64,000 bases of DNA, taken from assembly GCF_026241335.1 (NCBI RefSeq), contig NZ_JAPHAV010000004.1:1-64000 (forward strand), read 5' to 3'. The DNA is from Ochrobactrum chromiisoli. Its GTDB lineage: Bacteria > Pseudomonadota > Alphaproteobacteria > Rhizobiales > Rhizobiaceae. The notes beneath the pieces are model-generated. The model had not been told where the DNA came from, made no database searches, and was given only the letters and a program-made list of their open reading frames with translations. Below are positions 9,648 to 19,534 of this stretch, piece by piece (the stretch's first letter is position 1; each line of letters starts with the position of its first letter). The position numbers were made by a program, and so were the translations under genes.

Positions 9648-11132
9648 ATGACACGTCTTGCTGCCTACCGCCGCGAGTGGTTCTCCAATATTCGCGGCGA
9701 TATTCTTTCCGGTATCGTCGTAGCACTCGCTCTTATCCCGGAAGCTATCGGCTTTTCTGTTATCGCCGGCGTCGATCCCAAAGTCGGCCTTTTCGCTTCT
9801 TTCGCCATTGCCTGTGTTTCCGCATTCACCGGCGGACGCCCCGGCATGATCTCTGCTGCGACCGCTGCAACGGCTGTGGTGATGGTCTCACTCGTCAAAG
9901 AACATGGGTTGCAATATCTTTTTGCAGCCACGATCCTGATGGGCTTTTTTCAAATCATCGCAGGCTTTCTCAAAGTCGGGCGGCTGATGCGTTTCGTTTC
10001 GCGATCCGTCATCACCGGCTTCGTCAATGCCTTGGCAATCCTCATTTTCATGGCACAATTGCCCGAACTCATCCATGTCCCCGTCGAGACATATTGGATG
10101 ATCGCAGGTGGCCTCGCCATCATCTATCTGTTTCCGCGCATAACCAGAGTGATCCCATCGCCACTGGTGGCAATCGCGGTTTTGACCACGCTTGCGTGGA
10201 CAACCGGCATGGATCTGCGCACCGTGGGTGATCTTGGCGAATTGCCATCGGCTTTGCCGATCTTCGCGCTTCCACAAGTGCCGCTGACCCTCGAAACACT
10301 GCAAATCATCCTGCCTTATTCGATCACGCTTGCAGCCGTTGGCCTGCTCGAATCGCTGTTGACCGCCCAGATTGTCGATGACATGACGGATACAACCAGC
10401 AACAAAAGCCAGGAATGCATTGGTCAGGGCACCAGCAATATCGCATCCGCGATGATTGGTGGCATGGGTGGTTGCGCCATGATCGGACAGTCGGTGATCA
10501 ATGTCACATCCGGCGGTCGCGGCAGGCTTTCAACCTTTGTTGCTGGTTCTTTCCTGCTGTTTCTTATTCTCGTTCTCGACGATCTGGTGCGGATCATTCC
10601 GATGGCAGCCCTCGTGGCGGTGATGATCATGGTGTCAATTGGCACCTTCTCATGGCGTTCGATCCTTGATCTACGCCGCAACCCGCCATCCTCCTCCATT
10701 GTCATGCTTGCAACCGTCATAACGGTGGTTTCCACCCATGATCTTGCCAAGGGCGTTCTGGTTGGCGTGCTGCTTTCCGGTGTATTTTTCGCAGGCAAGG
10801 TCGCAAAGATGTTCCGTGTAAGCGAAACCATCAATGAGGATGAAAACGAGCGCACCTACACCGTTCAGGGCCAAATCTTCTTTGCCTCCGCGCAAAGCTT
10901 CATTGCGGCTTTCGATTTTTCCACGCCTGCAAAGAAAGTGACGATTGATGTCAGTCATGCCCATCTGTGGGATATCACATCAGTCGACGCTCTTGATAAA
11001 GTTGTTTTGAAATACCGTGCCAGCGGTACGGATGTTTCGGTGATCGGCTTTAATGAAGCAAGTAGTGACATGATCGACCGCTTCGCCGTCCACGATAAGG
11101 AAATTGGCACCGCGAAACTGGCGGTACACTAA
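9648..11132 (+). CDS. SulP-family anion permease with short STAS domain
   Basis: A 494-aa inner-membrane transporter. The core has about 11-14 hydrophobic helices, with the SulP signature region near [20 protein letters not shown] and the conserved [15 protein letters not shown] motif. A C-terminal STAS domain (about residues 400-490) includes [20 protein letters not shown]. The start ATG 9648 follows a purine-rich GGAAAA stretch; an upstream in-frame start at 9495 lies in the preceding terminator. The substrate (sulfate, bicarbonate or dicarboxylate) cannot be assigned. Confidence 0.87.
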   Translation: MTRLAAYRREWFSNIRGDILSGIVVALALIPEAIGFSVIAGVDPKVGLFASFAIACVSAFTGGRPGMISAATAATAVVMVSLVKEHGLQYLFAATILMGFFQIIAGFLKVGRLMRFVSRSVITGFVNALAILIFMAQLPELIHVPVETYWMIAGGLAIIYLFPRITRVIPSPLVAIAVLTTLAWTTGMDLRTVGDLGELPSALPIFALPQVPLTLETLQIILPYSITLAAVGLLESLLTAQIVDDMTDTTSNKSQECIGQGTSNIASAMIGGMGGCAMIGQSVINVTSGGRGRLSTFVAGSFLLFLILVLDDLVRIIPMAALVAVMIMVSIGTFSWRSILDLRRNPPSSSIVMLATVITVVSTHDLAKGVLVGVLLSGVFFAGKVAKMFRVSETINEDENERTYTVQGQIFFASAQSFIAAFDFSTPAKKVTIDVSHAHLWDITSVDALDKVVLKYRASGTDVSVIGFNEASSDMIDRFAVHDKEIGTAKLAVH

Positions 11133-11138
11133 ACAAAG

Positions 11139-11166
11139 AAAAGGGCCGCTTTCGCGGCCCTTTTTA
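11139..11166. terminator. bidirectional terminator between convergent genes
   Basis: AAGGGCCGC TTTC GCGGCCC hairpin flanked by A-rich and T-rich tracts. It serves the SulP gene and the convergent MFS gene. Confidence 0.8.
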
Positions 11167-12510
11167 TCAGTTCACCTGTGGAACGGCAGGCAGATCATCA
11201 AGCCCGATAGCCCCTTCAACCTGATCGCTGCGGGCAATCAGGTAGAGGCCAAGCACAGAGGTCAGAGCGGCGATGAACACCAGATACCAGGCATGCGCCA
11301 TCGGATTGACCGCCAGAAGCGAGGTTACGATCACCGGCGTCAGACCACCGAAAACCGCATAGGAAACATTGTAGGAAAACGACAGGCCCGAGAAGCGCAC
11401 CGGCGCCGGAAATGCCCGCACCATCACATAAGGGGCCGCGCCAACCATGCCCACCGAAAGGCCCATCACTGCATAAAGCGCAAACAGAACAGGCAGAGAA
11501 ACTGCCGCATAGGTGTAGAACACGAAAGTCGCAATACCGAAGAAAATACCAGCGACCGCAAAGAATCGGCCGCTGCCAATGCGATCAACGATCGCGCCGG
11601 CACTCACTGTTCCAAACATCAGAAACAACGTGCCGAAGCTCGTGGCGGCAAGCGACTGCAAAGGCGTGTAGCCATAAAGTTTTTGCAAGAAAGTTGCCGT
11701 CATCAGCGTGGTGACGACAATGCCAGCCGACAGAATCCAGGTCAGCAGCACAGAAATGATAACCCCATGCATGTGGTTGCGCAGAACGGTGCCAAGCGGC
11801 AGCTTGTCCTTGAGGAGATGACTGTTCTTCATCTCGGTGAAAATCGGGGTTTCAGCCAACCAGCGGCGCAGATAAACGGCGAATAGGCCAAAAATACCAC
11901 CGATGAAGAATGGTATGCGCCAGGCGTAAGCAGCAAGTTCTTCCGGCGTGAAAATCCAGTTGATGGCGGTGGCGATCAGCGAGCCGATCATGATACCGAG
12001 TGTCAGGCCCGAGCAGAGGAAGCCGCACGCCATGCCAACACGATTGGCGGGGACATGCTCCGCCACAAAGGTCCATGCGCCGGGCACTTCGCCACCGATG
12101 GCAGCGCCCTGCAACATGCGGAAGATGATCAGCAGAATGGGCGCGCCAACGCCAAGCGTTGCATAGGTTGGCAGGCAGGCCATCGCCAAGGTCGAGATCG
12201 ACATCAGAAATACCGAGAATGCAAACACGCGCTTGCGGCCAAATTTATCACCGAAATGCGCCAGCACGATGCCACCAATCGGACGCACCAGATAACCAGC
12301 AGCGAAGATGCCAAAAGTCTGGATCAGCACCAGCCAGTCAGGCATATCGGGCGGGAAAAACAAATGACCAATGACGCTCGCAAAAAACACGAAGATGATA
12401 AAATCATAAAACTCCAGCGCACCGCCCAATGCAGAAAGGCCAAGGGTGCGGAAATCCTGCCGGTTTAGCGGGCGGGGATTGGGGCTTGTATGGGAGTTTG
12501 TCGATGCCAT
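11167..12510 (-). CDS. MFS transporter, metabolite:H+ symporter (MHS) type
   Basis: A 447-aa, 12-helix major facilitator. The loop 2-3 motif is visible as GDKFGRKRVF and the YLVRPIGGIVLAHFGD stretch is characteristic of the MHS subfamily (ProP/ShiA/citrate type). The start ATG 12510 (MASTNSH) is preceded by AGAAGAG; the frame continues upstream to 12597 without support. It ends at the shared terminator with the SulP gene. The substrate is likely an organic acid or osmolyte (family knowledge) and is not determinable here. Confidence 0.85.
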   Translation of the reverse strand: MASTNSHTSPNPRPLNRQDFRTLGLSALGGALEFYDFIIFVFFASVIGHLFFPPDMPDWLVLIQTFGIFAAGYLVRPIGGIVLAHFGDKFGRKRVFAFSVFLMSISTLAMACLPTYATLGVGAPILLIIFRMLQGAAIGGEVPGAWTFVAEHVPANRVGMACGFLCSGLTLGIMIGSLIATAINWIFTPEELAAYAWRIPFFIGGIFGLFAVYLRRWLAETPIFTEMKNSHLLKDKLPLGTVLRNHMHGVIISVLLTWILSAGIVVTTLMTATFLQKLYGYTPLQSLAATSFGTLFLMFGTVSAGAIVDRIGSGRFFAVAGIFFGIATFVFYTYAAVSLPVLFALYAVMGLSVGMVGAAPYVMVRAFPAPVRFSGLSFSYNVSYAVFGGLTPVIVTSLLAVNPMAHAWYLVFIAALTSVLGLYLIARSDQVEGAIGLDDLPAVPQVN

Positions 12511-12626
12511 CAATTCGTTCTCTTCTGACGGGTTTGCTGATGTGAAGCCCTCTTTATTGGGCCGGGGTTTAATGCGCCAATTGTGCCTTCGCTGCAAGGC
12601 TTGACTTTCAGCCCAAAAATCCCTTA

Positions 12627-12643
12627 CTTAGAACTATTCTAAA
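12627..12643 (+). promoter_or_regulatory. Irr-type iron control element (ICE box) upstream of mbfA
   Basis: CTTAGAACTATTCTAAA, a palindrome TTAGAA-N3-TTCTAA, ends 15 bases before the mbfA start. It matches the ICE motif bound by the haem-responsive regulator Irr in Rhizobiales, where mbfA is a known Irr target repressed under iron limitation. Confidence 0.75.
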
Positions 12644-12658
12644 CTATGGATTTGAGAA

Positions 12659-13642
12659 ATGATTAGTCGATTTTTCAGCAATGGCCGCCGCCCTTTTGAA
12701 TCACTCTCCGAACAGGAGATCCTCGCCCTCGCCATTTCATCGGAGGAAGATGACGCACGCATCTATCTGGCCTACGCTGACGGCCTGCGTGATGAATTTC
12801 CGCAGTCGGCGAAAATCTTTGAACAAATGGCTGATGAAGAGCATCAGCATCGTGATGCGCTCATTGCGCGACACCGCGCCCGTTTTGGGGACAATATTCC
12901 GCTCATTCGCCGTGAACATGTCAGCGGATATTATGAGCGCAAACCCGACTGGCTTGTCCGCCCCCTGGGGATCGACAAGGTGCGTGACGCCGCAGCGCAA
13001 ATGGAAGAGCAAGCCTACCGCTTTTATGTTGAAGCTGCCAAACGTGTCACCGACGCGCAGACACGCCAACTGCTGGGCGACCTTGCACTGCAGGAAAAAA
13101 AGCACGAAGCAAAAGCTGAATCGCTTGAGAATGAACTCACACCGCACACCGTGCAGGACGAAGAACGCGCACTTGAGCGGAAACAGTTCATCCTGACCTA
13201 TGTGCAGCCGGGTCTGGCTGGGTTGATGGATGGCTCGGTCTCCACTCTCGCGCCGATTTTTGCGGCAGCTTTCGCCACGCAGGATACATGGCAGACATTT
13301 CTCGTCGGCCTTTCGGCCTCGGTGGGTGCGGGTATTTCGATGGGCTTTACGGAAGCCGTGCATGATGATGGCAAGCTGTCAGGCCGTGGGTCACCGATCA
13401 AGCGCGGCATTTCCTGCGGCGTGATGACGACACTCGGCGGCCTTGGCCACACCCTGCCCTATCTCATCAAAGACTTCTGGACCGCGACAAGCATCGCAGC
13501 AATTCTTGTGTTCTTCGAACTCTGGGCCATCGCTTTCATCCAGAACCGCTATATGGAAACGCCATTCTTCCGCGCAGCCCTTCAGGTGGTGTTCGGTGGC
13601 GCGCTTGTGCTGGCTGCCGGCATATTGATTGGCAGTGCCTAG
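12659..13642 (+). CDS. mbfA: membrane-bound ferritin-like iron exporter MbfA
   Basis: A 327-aa fusion of an N-terminal ferritin-like diiron domain with a C-terminal VIT1-type membrane domain. Residues 20-75 carry SSEEDDARIY and MADEEHQHRDAL, and residues 105-160 carry MEEQAYRFY and LALQEKKHEA with the Glu/His iron ligands. The membrane part includes GLAGLMDGSVSTLAP and SVGAGISMGFTEAVHDDGK. Family members export iron and protect against peroxide. The ICE box 15 bases upstream indicates Irr control. The stop overlaps the convergent amidotransferase gene by four bases. Confidence 0.92.
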   Translation: MISRFFSNGRRPFESLSEQEILALAISSEEDDARIYLAYADGLRDEFPQSAKIFEQMADEEHQHRDALIARHRARFGDNIPLIRREHVSGYYERKPDWLVRPLGIDKVRDAAAQMEEQAYRFYVEAAKRVTDAQTRQLLGDLALQEKKHEAKAESLENELTPHTVQDEERALERKQFILTYVQPGLAGLMDGSVSTLAPIFAAAFATQDTWQTFLVGLSASVGAGISMGFTEAVHDDGKLSGRGSPIKRGISCGVMTTLGGLGHTLPYLIKDFWTATSIAAILVFFELWAIAFIQNRYMETPFFRAALQVVFGGALVLAAGILIGSA

Positions 13643-14448
13643 ACCTCGGCCTTCTCACAAGAACGCGAAGCGGGTTCCAAAAACGCATCAATCGCAATAC
13701 GCCCCTGCCGGGAAACAGTAACAAAACTGTTTGCCGGCACGGCCATCCAGTTTGCAGCATCCCCATCAAGTGGCTCCGATACAACGCATATACCAGACGC
13801 GCTGCCCAGCGTGGCCGTATAAAGCGTCGGCGCAAAGGCATCGGTGGCATAACGGATTGCATAAAGCTGATTGCCATCGGAGAAAGCCGCCGTCAGCCGC
13901 AGGAATGGCGGCACACCCGCGCGCACGGCGTCTTCAACAATTGTTGAAACCATGCGCTTCATGGCCAGAACAGGATCTCGATCAAGGCCAAACTCCAGCA
14001 TCAGAAGAAAGATCAGCTCCGAATCAGTCGCGCCGTGTTTTTGCGCATAGACCTCGTCGCTCAGATGGCCTTCCAGCCTGCGCCGCAAACGGTCGAAATT
14101 GCCGATCTGTCCATTATGCATAAAGCTCCAGCGATCTGAAACGAAGGGGTGACAGTTGGAGCGGCTTGTCAATCCACCGGTTGATGCGCGGACATGGGCA
14201 AGAAAAAGGCGCGACCGGATCTGCCGCGCAAGACTGTGTAAGTTCTGATCGGACCAAGCGGGCAGAATATCCCGATAAAGCCCCGGCTCACTGCGCTCGC
14301 CATACCAGGCAACACCAAAACCGTCGCCATTGGTTCGTGTTTTTGCTTCATGCGCGTCGTGGCTCTGCGCCACGAGCGAATGACAGGGAGACGATATAAT
14401 GTCTTCCAGATAGGTTTCAGGTCCAAGATAAGCGGCCCAACGACACAT
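13639..14448 (-). CDS. class II glutamine amidotransferase (YafJ/EgtC-like)
   Basis: A 269-aa N-terminal nucleophile amidohydrolase. The protein begins MCRW, so Cys2 becomes the catalytic nucleophile. Conserved NGDGFGVAWYG, LAHVRASTGG and FMHNGQIGNF motifs of the glutaminase fold follow. No synthetase partner domain is fused. It forms a likely two-gene unit with the small DUF6356-type gene upstream (14 bases apart). EgtC proteins act in ergothioneine synthesis, but no egtB or egtD is adjacent, so the substrate is left open. Confidence 0.85.
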   Translation of the reverse strand: MCRWAAYLGPETYLEDIISSPCHSLVAQSHDAHEAKTRTNGDGFGVAWYGERSEPGLYRDILPAWSDQNLHSLARQIRSRLFLAHVRASTGGLTSRSNCHPFVSDRWSFMHNGQIGNFDRLRRRLEGHLSDEVYAQKHGATDSELIFLLMLEFGLDRDPVLAMKRMVSTIVEDAVRAGVPPFLRLTAAFSDGNQLYAIRYATDAFAPTLYTATLGSASGICVVSEPLDGDAANWMAVPANSFVTVSRQGRIAIDAFLEPASRSCEKAEV

Positions 14449-14462
14449 TTTCGATCCGGCGA

Positions 14463-14678
14463 TTACCGGCCCCGGTTATGAGTTCGCTCATACAACTGGC
14501 GAACAATTGTGCTCGCAGTCTTCTCGAACAAAAATGGCAAAATTGCATGAATGAGGGCAGCAAAAGCTGCACAAAAAAGCTTGAACGAAAAACGACCCGC
14601 AAAGGCCATATGCTCAAAATAGGTTTCATCTACGGATTCAGGATGCTCCGTAAAAAGCCGTGTAATACGTGTTGTCAT
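14463..14678 (-). CDS. small membrane protein, DUF6356-like
   Basis: A 71-aa protein starting MTTRITRLF. It has the pattern FTEHPESVDETYFEHMAFA followed by one long hydrophobic segment (FKLFCAAFAALIHAILPFLF) and ending STIVRQLYERTHNR. This matches the general form of the alphaproteobacterial DUF6356 family, recalled without a search. Start ATG 14678 is preceded by GGGAGT; a longer frame begins at 14714. Function is unknown. It is co-directional with the amidotransferase. Confidence 0.7.
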   Translation of the reverse strand: MTTRITRLFTEHPESVDETYFEHMAFAGRFSFKLFCAAFAALIHAILPFLFEKTASTIVRQLYERTHNRGR

Positions 14679-14823
14679 TGAAAATACTCCCGTCAACGAG
14701 CAATTTGTTCCCATTTATGCGGCGCAGAAGCGCCTTTCCGGAAAATCATTTTAGCAAAAGCAAACGAGATGAAATCTCAATTTATCCTTGATAATTTACA
14801 TTTTATGAGACAATCATCCCAAT

Positions 14824-15294
14824 ATGAAGCTCACACTGGATGAAATTGATCGAAAAATCTTGAATGAGTTGCAAATTGACGGAACCCTATCCGTTGATTC
14901 TCTCTCAGAGCGCGTGCATCTTTCCCGCAATGCCTGCTGGCGGCGGGTCAAACGCATGGAAGATGAAGGCGTCATCAAGGCGCGTGTCGCTTTGGTCGAT
15001 GCCGAAATGGCAGGTTGCGGCCTTTCCGTCTTCATTCTGGTTCGCACATCAAGCCACGACCCCGAGTGGCTGGGGAAATTTCGCAGCGCCACGGCCCGTT
15101 TTCCGGAAATCGTTGGCGTCTATCGCATGACCGGCGATCTCGACTATGTGCTCAAAGCGCGCGTTTCAGACGTCAAGGCTTATGACCGGCTCTATCAGCG
15201 GCTGATCGCAAGCGTTCCTTTGTCGGATGTGTCGGCTTCTTTCGTCATGGAAGAGATCAAGGAAACCACGGCTGTGCCGCTTGAACGGGATTAA
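14824..15294 (+). CDS. Lrp/AsnC-family transcriptional regulator
   Basis: A 156-aa regulator. The N-terminal HTH (residues 1-60, ILNELQIDGTLSVDSLSERV / SRNACWRRVKRMEDEGVI) is followed by the RAM effector/oligomerisation domain with VYRMTGDLDYVLKARV. It is divergent from the DUF6356-like gene. The ligand is probably an amino acid by family; the target is unknown. Confidence 0.9.
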   Translation: MKLTLDEIDRKILNELQIDGTLSVDSLSERVHLSRNACWRRVKRMEDEGVIKARVALVDAEMAGCGLSVFILVRTSSHDPEWLGKFRSATARFPEIVGVYRMTGDLDYVLKARVSDVKAYDRLYQRLIASVPLSDVSASFVMEEIKETTAVPLERD

Positions 15295-15438
15295 TTCTCC
15301 CGTGAAAGGCAGCTCATGGTGTAAAAGCATGATCCTGTGCCGCACTATCATTGCAAAACTAAAAATAGGCGGTACACCTTTGATGTGTTTTCACGTATGA
15401 GCGTCGCCAATTTAACTTCACGTAGGAAAGGCCCCCTC

Positions 15439-15897
15439 ATGACAGCACCAACGCTCGGCATCATTCGCCTTGAACATGCGGAAAGCCTTGATCTCCCCGC
15501 TTATGAGACCTCCGGCTCGGCTGGCATGGATCTCCGCGCCGCTGTAGCAGAAGATCGCCAGATCGTGCTTCTGCCGGGACGCCGCACCCTGGTACCAACC
15601 GGCCTCATCTTTGAAATCCCGGAAGGCTATGAAGTGCAGATCCGCCCTCGCTCTGGCCTCGCCTTCAAGCATGGCATCACCTGCCTCAACACGCCGGGGA
15701 CCATTGATTCCGACTATCGCGGCGAAGTGAAGGTGCTTCTTGTTAATCTCGGTGACGAAGACTTCCGCATCGAACGCGGTATGCGCATTGCACAGGCTGT
15801 GTTCGCGCCGGTCGTTCAGCCAAAAATTGAAGAGCGCTCACAGGTCAGCGAAACAGCTCGCGGTGCTGGCGGTTTCGGTTCAACCGGCACAGCCTGA
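15439..15897 (+). CDS. dut: deoxyuridine 5'-triphosphate nucleotidohydrolase (dUTPase)
   Basis: Hydrolyses dUTP to dUMP, keeping uracil out of DNA and feeding thymidylate synthesis. The 152-aa trimeric-type enzyme shows all five motifs in order: [39 protein letters not shown] and the C-terminal [11 protein letters not shown] arm. The start ATG 15439 follows GTAGGAAAGG. A longer frame to 15337 lacks support. Confidence 0.95.
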   Translation: MTAPTLGIIRLEHAESLDLPAYETSGSAGMDLRAAVAEDRQIVLLPGRRTLVPTGLIFEIPEGYEVQIRPRSGLAFKHGITCLNTPGTIDSDYRGEVKVLLVNLGDEDFRIERGMRIAQAVFAPVVQPKIEERSQVSETARGAGGFGSTGTA

Positions 15898-15922
15898 TAA
15901 ATCGGGCATATAAAGTGAGAAT

Positions 15923-15950
15923 AAGCCGGGGATCCCCGGCTTTTCTTTTA
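15923..15950 (+). terminator. intrinsic terminator after dut
   Basis: AAGCCGGGGATCCCCGGCTT is a perfect hairpin followed by TTCTTTT. Confidence 0.8.
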
Positions 15951-16097
15951 TTGTTCACCCTTGGGTTAAATGATGATTCAAGCCACCCATTTTTGGGGCT
16001 ATTAGGCGCATGACAAATAATTAAGATGAATTCCTGAATATGTAGACATAGATAACCAGCAAAGACTGGTTTGATATTGATTTTCAGAGGTTACCGG

Positions 16098-17315
16098 GTG
16101 CTCAAATCCAACGATTCACTTTCCACAGGTTCAAAGCAAAAGCGCGTAAAGCGCAATCGAAGCCGCTTCTGGCTTCTGCTGCCGATTGCTTTGATCGTAC
16201 TGGGTGGTGGCTGGTATGTGCTGAGTGGGCGGGAATCCGGCAGCCAGCAAAGCGCTTATCTGGCTGAAACCGTGCAACGTGGAAATATCGAAGATTCGAT
16301 AACAGCAGTTGGCAAACTCAACGCTTTGCGCAGCATCAATGTCGGCGCGCAGGTTTCGGGGCAGTTAAAAAGCGTGAAGGTTGAAGTTGGCGATGAAGTC
16401 AAACAAGGTGACTTGATTGCCGAAATCGACCCCTCCCCTTTTGAGAAAAAAGTAGAGATTTCCAGCGCCCAGCTCGATAATCTGAAAGCGCAGCTGTTAA
16501 GCAAACAGGCACAGCTTACGCTCAAGAAAGCCAATGCTGCCCGCCAGCGCTCGCTGCTCGCCACCCGCAACGCATCACAGTCGACGATTGATCAGGCTGA
16601 TGCCGACCTGTCCATGGCCGAAGCCGATGTCAAAGCCCTGAGTGCGCAAATCCGCCAGCAGGAGGCACAGCTTGCAAGCGACAAGGTCGATCTTGGCTAT
16701 ACAAAAATTTACAGCCCTATGACCGGCACCGTCGTTGATCAGACCACCAAAGAGGGCGAAACGCTGAATGCCGTGCAGAGTGCACCGACCGTGGTAACGG
16801 TCGCAGACCTCAAAGTCATGACCGTGGAAGCCCAGGTTTCCGAAGCTGACATCAGCAGGCTGAAGCCCGGAATGCCAGTCTATTTCACACTTCTCGGCCA
16901 GCCGGACAAGCGTTTTACCGGCACGTTACGCCAGATCAAACCAACGCCTCAGACTGACAATAATGTCGTTCTTTATTATGCGCTGTTTGACGTTCCCAAT
17001 CCAACCGGCGAACTCATGATCAATATGAGTGCACAGGTCTATTTCGTGCTCAATCACGCAGACAACGTGCTCATTGTTCCCACCGCAGCGCTTCACGCCA
17101 AGCCTGATGGTGCAGGCAAACCGCAGACGAGTGTTCAGGTCGTCGATCAAAATGGTTCGGTGGCCGAACGCACCGTTGAAGTCGGCGTTCGCAACCGCGT
17201 GCAGGCTGAAATTAAGAACGGTCTTGAAGAAGGCGACAAGGTCATCGTCACCTCAGCATCTGCAACCGCAGGCTCCAATGCACGTGGCCGCAGGTCCGGC
17301 GGTATGTTCTTCTAG
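16098..17315 (+). CDS. macA: MacA-like periplasmic adaptor (HlyD/RND family)
   Basis: A 405-aa membrane-fusion protein that links an inner-membrane pump to an outer-membrane channel. One N-terminal membrane anchor (FWLLLPIALIVLGGGWYVL) is followed by a biotinyl-lipoyl half motif (INVGAQVSGQLKSVKVEVGDEVKQGDLIAEIDPSPF). A long coiled hairpin (about residues 120-205) and beta-barrel domains follow. Start GTG 16098 was chosen for the GAGG ribosome site; a TTG at 16071 is an alternative. The MacB-like gene lies about 100 bases downstream, behind an extragenic repeat. Confidence 0.87.
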   Translation: MLKSNDSLSTGSKQKRVKRNRSRFWLLLPIALIVLGGGWYVLSGRESGSQQSAYLAETVQRGNIEDSITAVGKLNALRSINVGAQVSGQLKSVKVEVGDEVKQGDLIAEIDPSPFEKKVEISSAQLDNLKAQLLSKQAQLTLKKANAARQRSLLATRNASQSTIDQADADLSMAEADVKALSAQIRQQEAQLASDKVDLGYTKIYSPMTGTVVDQTTKEGETLNAVQSAPTVVTVADLKVMTVEAQVSEADISRLKPGMPVYFTLLGQPDKRFTGTLRQIKPTPQTDNNVVLYYALFDVPNPTGELMINMSAQVYFVLNHADNVLIVPTAALHAKPDGAGKPQTSVQVVDQNGSVAERTVEVGVRNRVQAEIKNGLEEGDKVIVTSASATAGSNARGRRSGGMFF

Positions 17316-17400
17316 AGCATTTCCAGCAAAAGTGCGAAGCGGTTTTGCGTGAGACAATGCTTAAAAACAAAGAGATAGAGCGGATCCTACGAGACCGTTA
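17314..17400. repeat. extragenic repeat (AGAGCATTTCCAGCAAAAG family)
   Basis: Begins AGAGCATTTCCAGCAAAAGT and continues GCGAAGCGGTTTTGCG...ATAGAGCGGATCC. The same opening phrase recurs at 19377, and the ATAGAGCG end recurs in the repeats at 32936 and 61440. It separates the macA- and macB-like genes. Confidence 0.6.
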
Positions 17401-17417
17401 AAACAGGAGCGGCTCTA

Positions 17418-19373
17418 ATGGAATCAGCGATGAATGACATGCCCCTCATCAGATTGCAGGATATTCGCAAAACTTATCACAATGGCGACCTTGCCGTTGA
17501 AGTGCTGCATGGCATCACGCTTGATATTCGTGCCGGTGAATTCGTGGCCATCAAGGGCGCTTCCGGTTCAGGCAAGTCGACGCTGATGAACATTCTGGGC
17601 TGTCTCGACAGCCCGAGCGGTGGTGAATATTGGCTTGAAGGTGAGGATGTCTCGACGCTTGATGCGGATGAGTTGGCCGCGCTGCGCCGCCGCACATTCG
17701 GCTTCGTGTTCCAAAGCTATAATCTCATTGCCACATCAACGGCTCAGGAAAATGTCGAGGTTCCGGCCATTTATGCCGGTATGCCGGCAGCAGAGCGTCA
17801 TGCGCGTGCAGCCGAACTTTTGAATTCGCTCAAGCTTGGCGACCGACTGGACCATCGCCCCAATCAGCTCTCTGGCGGTCAGCAGCAGCGTGTTTCGATT
17901 GCGCGCGCACTGATGAATGGCGGACGCATCATTCTTGCCGATGAACCGACAGGTGCGCTCGACAGCCAGAGCGGCGAAGATGTGATGGCGCTGCTGCGCG
18001 CAATGCATGAACAGGGTCATACGATCATCGTGATCACCCATGCCCGCGAAGTGGCGGAGCGCGCAGACCGGCTGATCGAGATTCGTGATGGACAAATCCT
18101 GTCCGATACGCTCATGCGTGAAATGCCTGACAGTGATGCACCGCAGAACCTGCAGCAAATAGCGGCAAACAGTGCCGCAGGCATGGCCGATATTTCAGAA
18201 GCGGTCAAAATGGCGATGCGGGCCTTGCGCGCCAACATCTTCCGCACGGTGCTCACATTGCTTGGCATCATCATTGGGGTGAGTTCGGTTGTCACAATGC
18301 TTGCAATCGGCACAGGCGCACAAAATTCTATCCTGGATCGCATCAATGCGATGGGGACCGATCTGGTGCTTATCCGGCCATCCATGCCGGGGTTTCGCGG
18401 CTCCGGCTCGGTCGCAACGCTTGTTCCCGAAGACGCTGACGCCATCCTGCAATTGCCCAATGTGAAAACGGCCGTACCGGAAGTGACCGGCAGTGTGACA
18501 TTGAGACGTGGAAATATTGATTATCAGTCACAGGCCAACGGCACTGTTCCGGCTTTCTCGACCGCAAAGTCATGGAAAATCGAAAGCGGCGACTTCATCA
18601 CTGAACATGACATGGAGAGTTATGCGCCGGTTGCTGTGATTGGAAAGACTGTCGAGAAAACGCTGTTCCCAGATGGTTCAAACCCGATTGGCCAGTATAT
18701 TCTGATCCAGAAAATACCGTTTCAGGTCATTGGCACGCTGGAATCAAAAGGCGCAGGCTTTGGGGGATCAGATCAGGACGACGTCGTGGTCGTACCGCTG
18801 ACAACGGGCAATCTACGGCTTTTCGGCCAGAAATATGTGCGCACCATCACGGTTCAGGTGAAAGATTCTGACCTCATCAACACCACACAGGACCAGATTC
18901 AGGAATTGCTGGACCAGCGCCACAAACAGCGCGATACCATGATCACCAATATGTCCTCTATTCGTGATGATGCAGCGGCGATGGGGTCGACGCTGACCAT
19001 ATTTCTCGGATCTGTTGCAGCAATCTCACTGCTGGTTGGCGGCATTGGCGTGATGAACATCATGCTGGTCAGCGTGACCGAACGAACGCGCGAAATTGGT
19101 GTGCGCATGGCAACGGGCGCGCGCCGCCGCGATATTCTTTTGCAATTCATCACCGAAGCTCTGACCGTCTCGGCTATCGGAGGCGCTATCGGCGTCCTTG
19201 TGGGCCTGGGCGCCGCAACGCTTGCAGGTCTGGCCGGGCTGACGATCGGCTATAGCGCAGGTCCGGTTCTGCTGGCTTTTGCCTGTGCCTTTGCCACCGG
19301 CCTCGTGTTTGGCTTTCTGCCCGCCCGCAAAGCTTCACGATTGTTGCCTGCCGTTGCGCTTTCATCTGAATAA
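17418..19373 (+). CDS. macB: MacB-like ABC transporter, fused ATPase and permease
   Basis: A 651-aa protein. The N-terminal ABC ATPase has Walker [11 protein letters not shown]-loop FVFQSYN, signature [10 protein letters not shown], Walker [13 protein letters not shown] and the H-loop ITH. A permease follows with four membrane helices and a large MacB periplasmic domain (about residues 290-520), and a FtsX domain near the end ([25 protein letters not shown]). With the upstream adaptor it should form a tripartite exporter; the outer-membrane channel is not in the window. The substrate (macrolide, siderophore or peptide) is not determinable. It could be considered a candidate exporter for small peptides, but nothing specific shows this. 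Confidence 0.9.
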   Translation: MESAMNDMPLIRLQDIRKTYHNGDLAVEVLHGITLDIRAGEFVAIKGASGSGKSTLMNILGCLDSPSGGEYWLEGEDVSTLDADELAALRRRTFGFVFQSYNLIATSTAQENVEVPAIYAGMPAAERHARAAELLNSLKLGDRLDHRPNQLSGGQQQRVSIARALMNGGRIILADEPTGALDSQSGEDVMALLRAMHEQGHTIIVITHAREVAERADRLIEIRDGQILSDTLMREMPDSDAPQNLQQIAANSAAGMADISEAVKMAMRALRANIFRTVLTLLGIIIGVSSVVTMLAIGTGAQNSILDRINAMGTDLVLIRPSMPGFRGSGSVATLVPEDADAILQLPNVKTAVPEVTGSVTLRRGNIDYQSQANGTVPAFSTAKSWKIESGDFITEHDMESYAPVAVIGKTVEKTLFPDGSNPIGQYILIQKIPFQVIGTLESKGAGFGGSDQDDVVVVPLTTGNLRLFGQKYVRTITVQVKDSDLINTTQDQIQELLDQRHKQRDTMITNMSSIRDDAAAMGSTLTIFLGSVAAISLLVGGIGVMNIMLVSVTERTREIGVRMATGARRRDILLQFITEALTVSAIGGAIGVLVGLGAATLAGLAGLTIGYSAGPVLLAFACAFATGLVFGFLPARKASRLLPAVALSSE

Positions 19374-19376
19374 AAC

Positions 19377-19420
19377 ATTTCCAGCAAAAGTGCGTGAGCT
19401 TTTTGCGCGGGATAATACGC
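19377..19420. repeat. short extragenic repeat copy
   Basis: CATTTCCAGCAAAAGTGCG shared with the copy at 17317, followed by a diverged hairpin (GTGAGCTTTTTGCGCGGG). It lies in the gap between the macB-like and porin-like genes. Confidence 0.45.
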
Positions 19421-19534
19421 AAGAAAAATGGTTAAGAAATAAGGTTAAGTTGTATTTAACTTTTCATCTTTAGTCTCGCTCTTGAAATTCAGTTGCGACG
19501 CGTTTGCGGCGTAACAGCTTGATGGGACGCATAG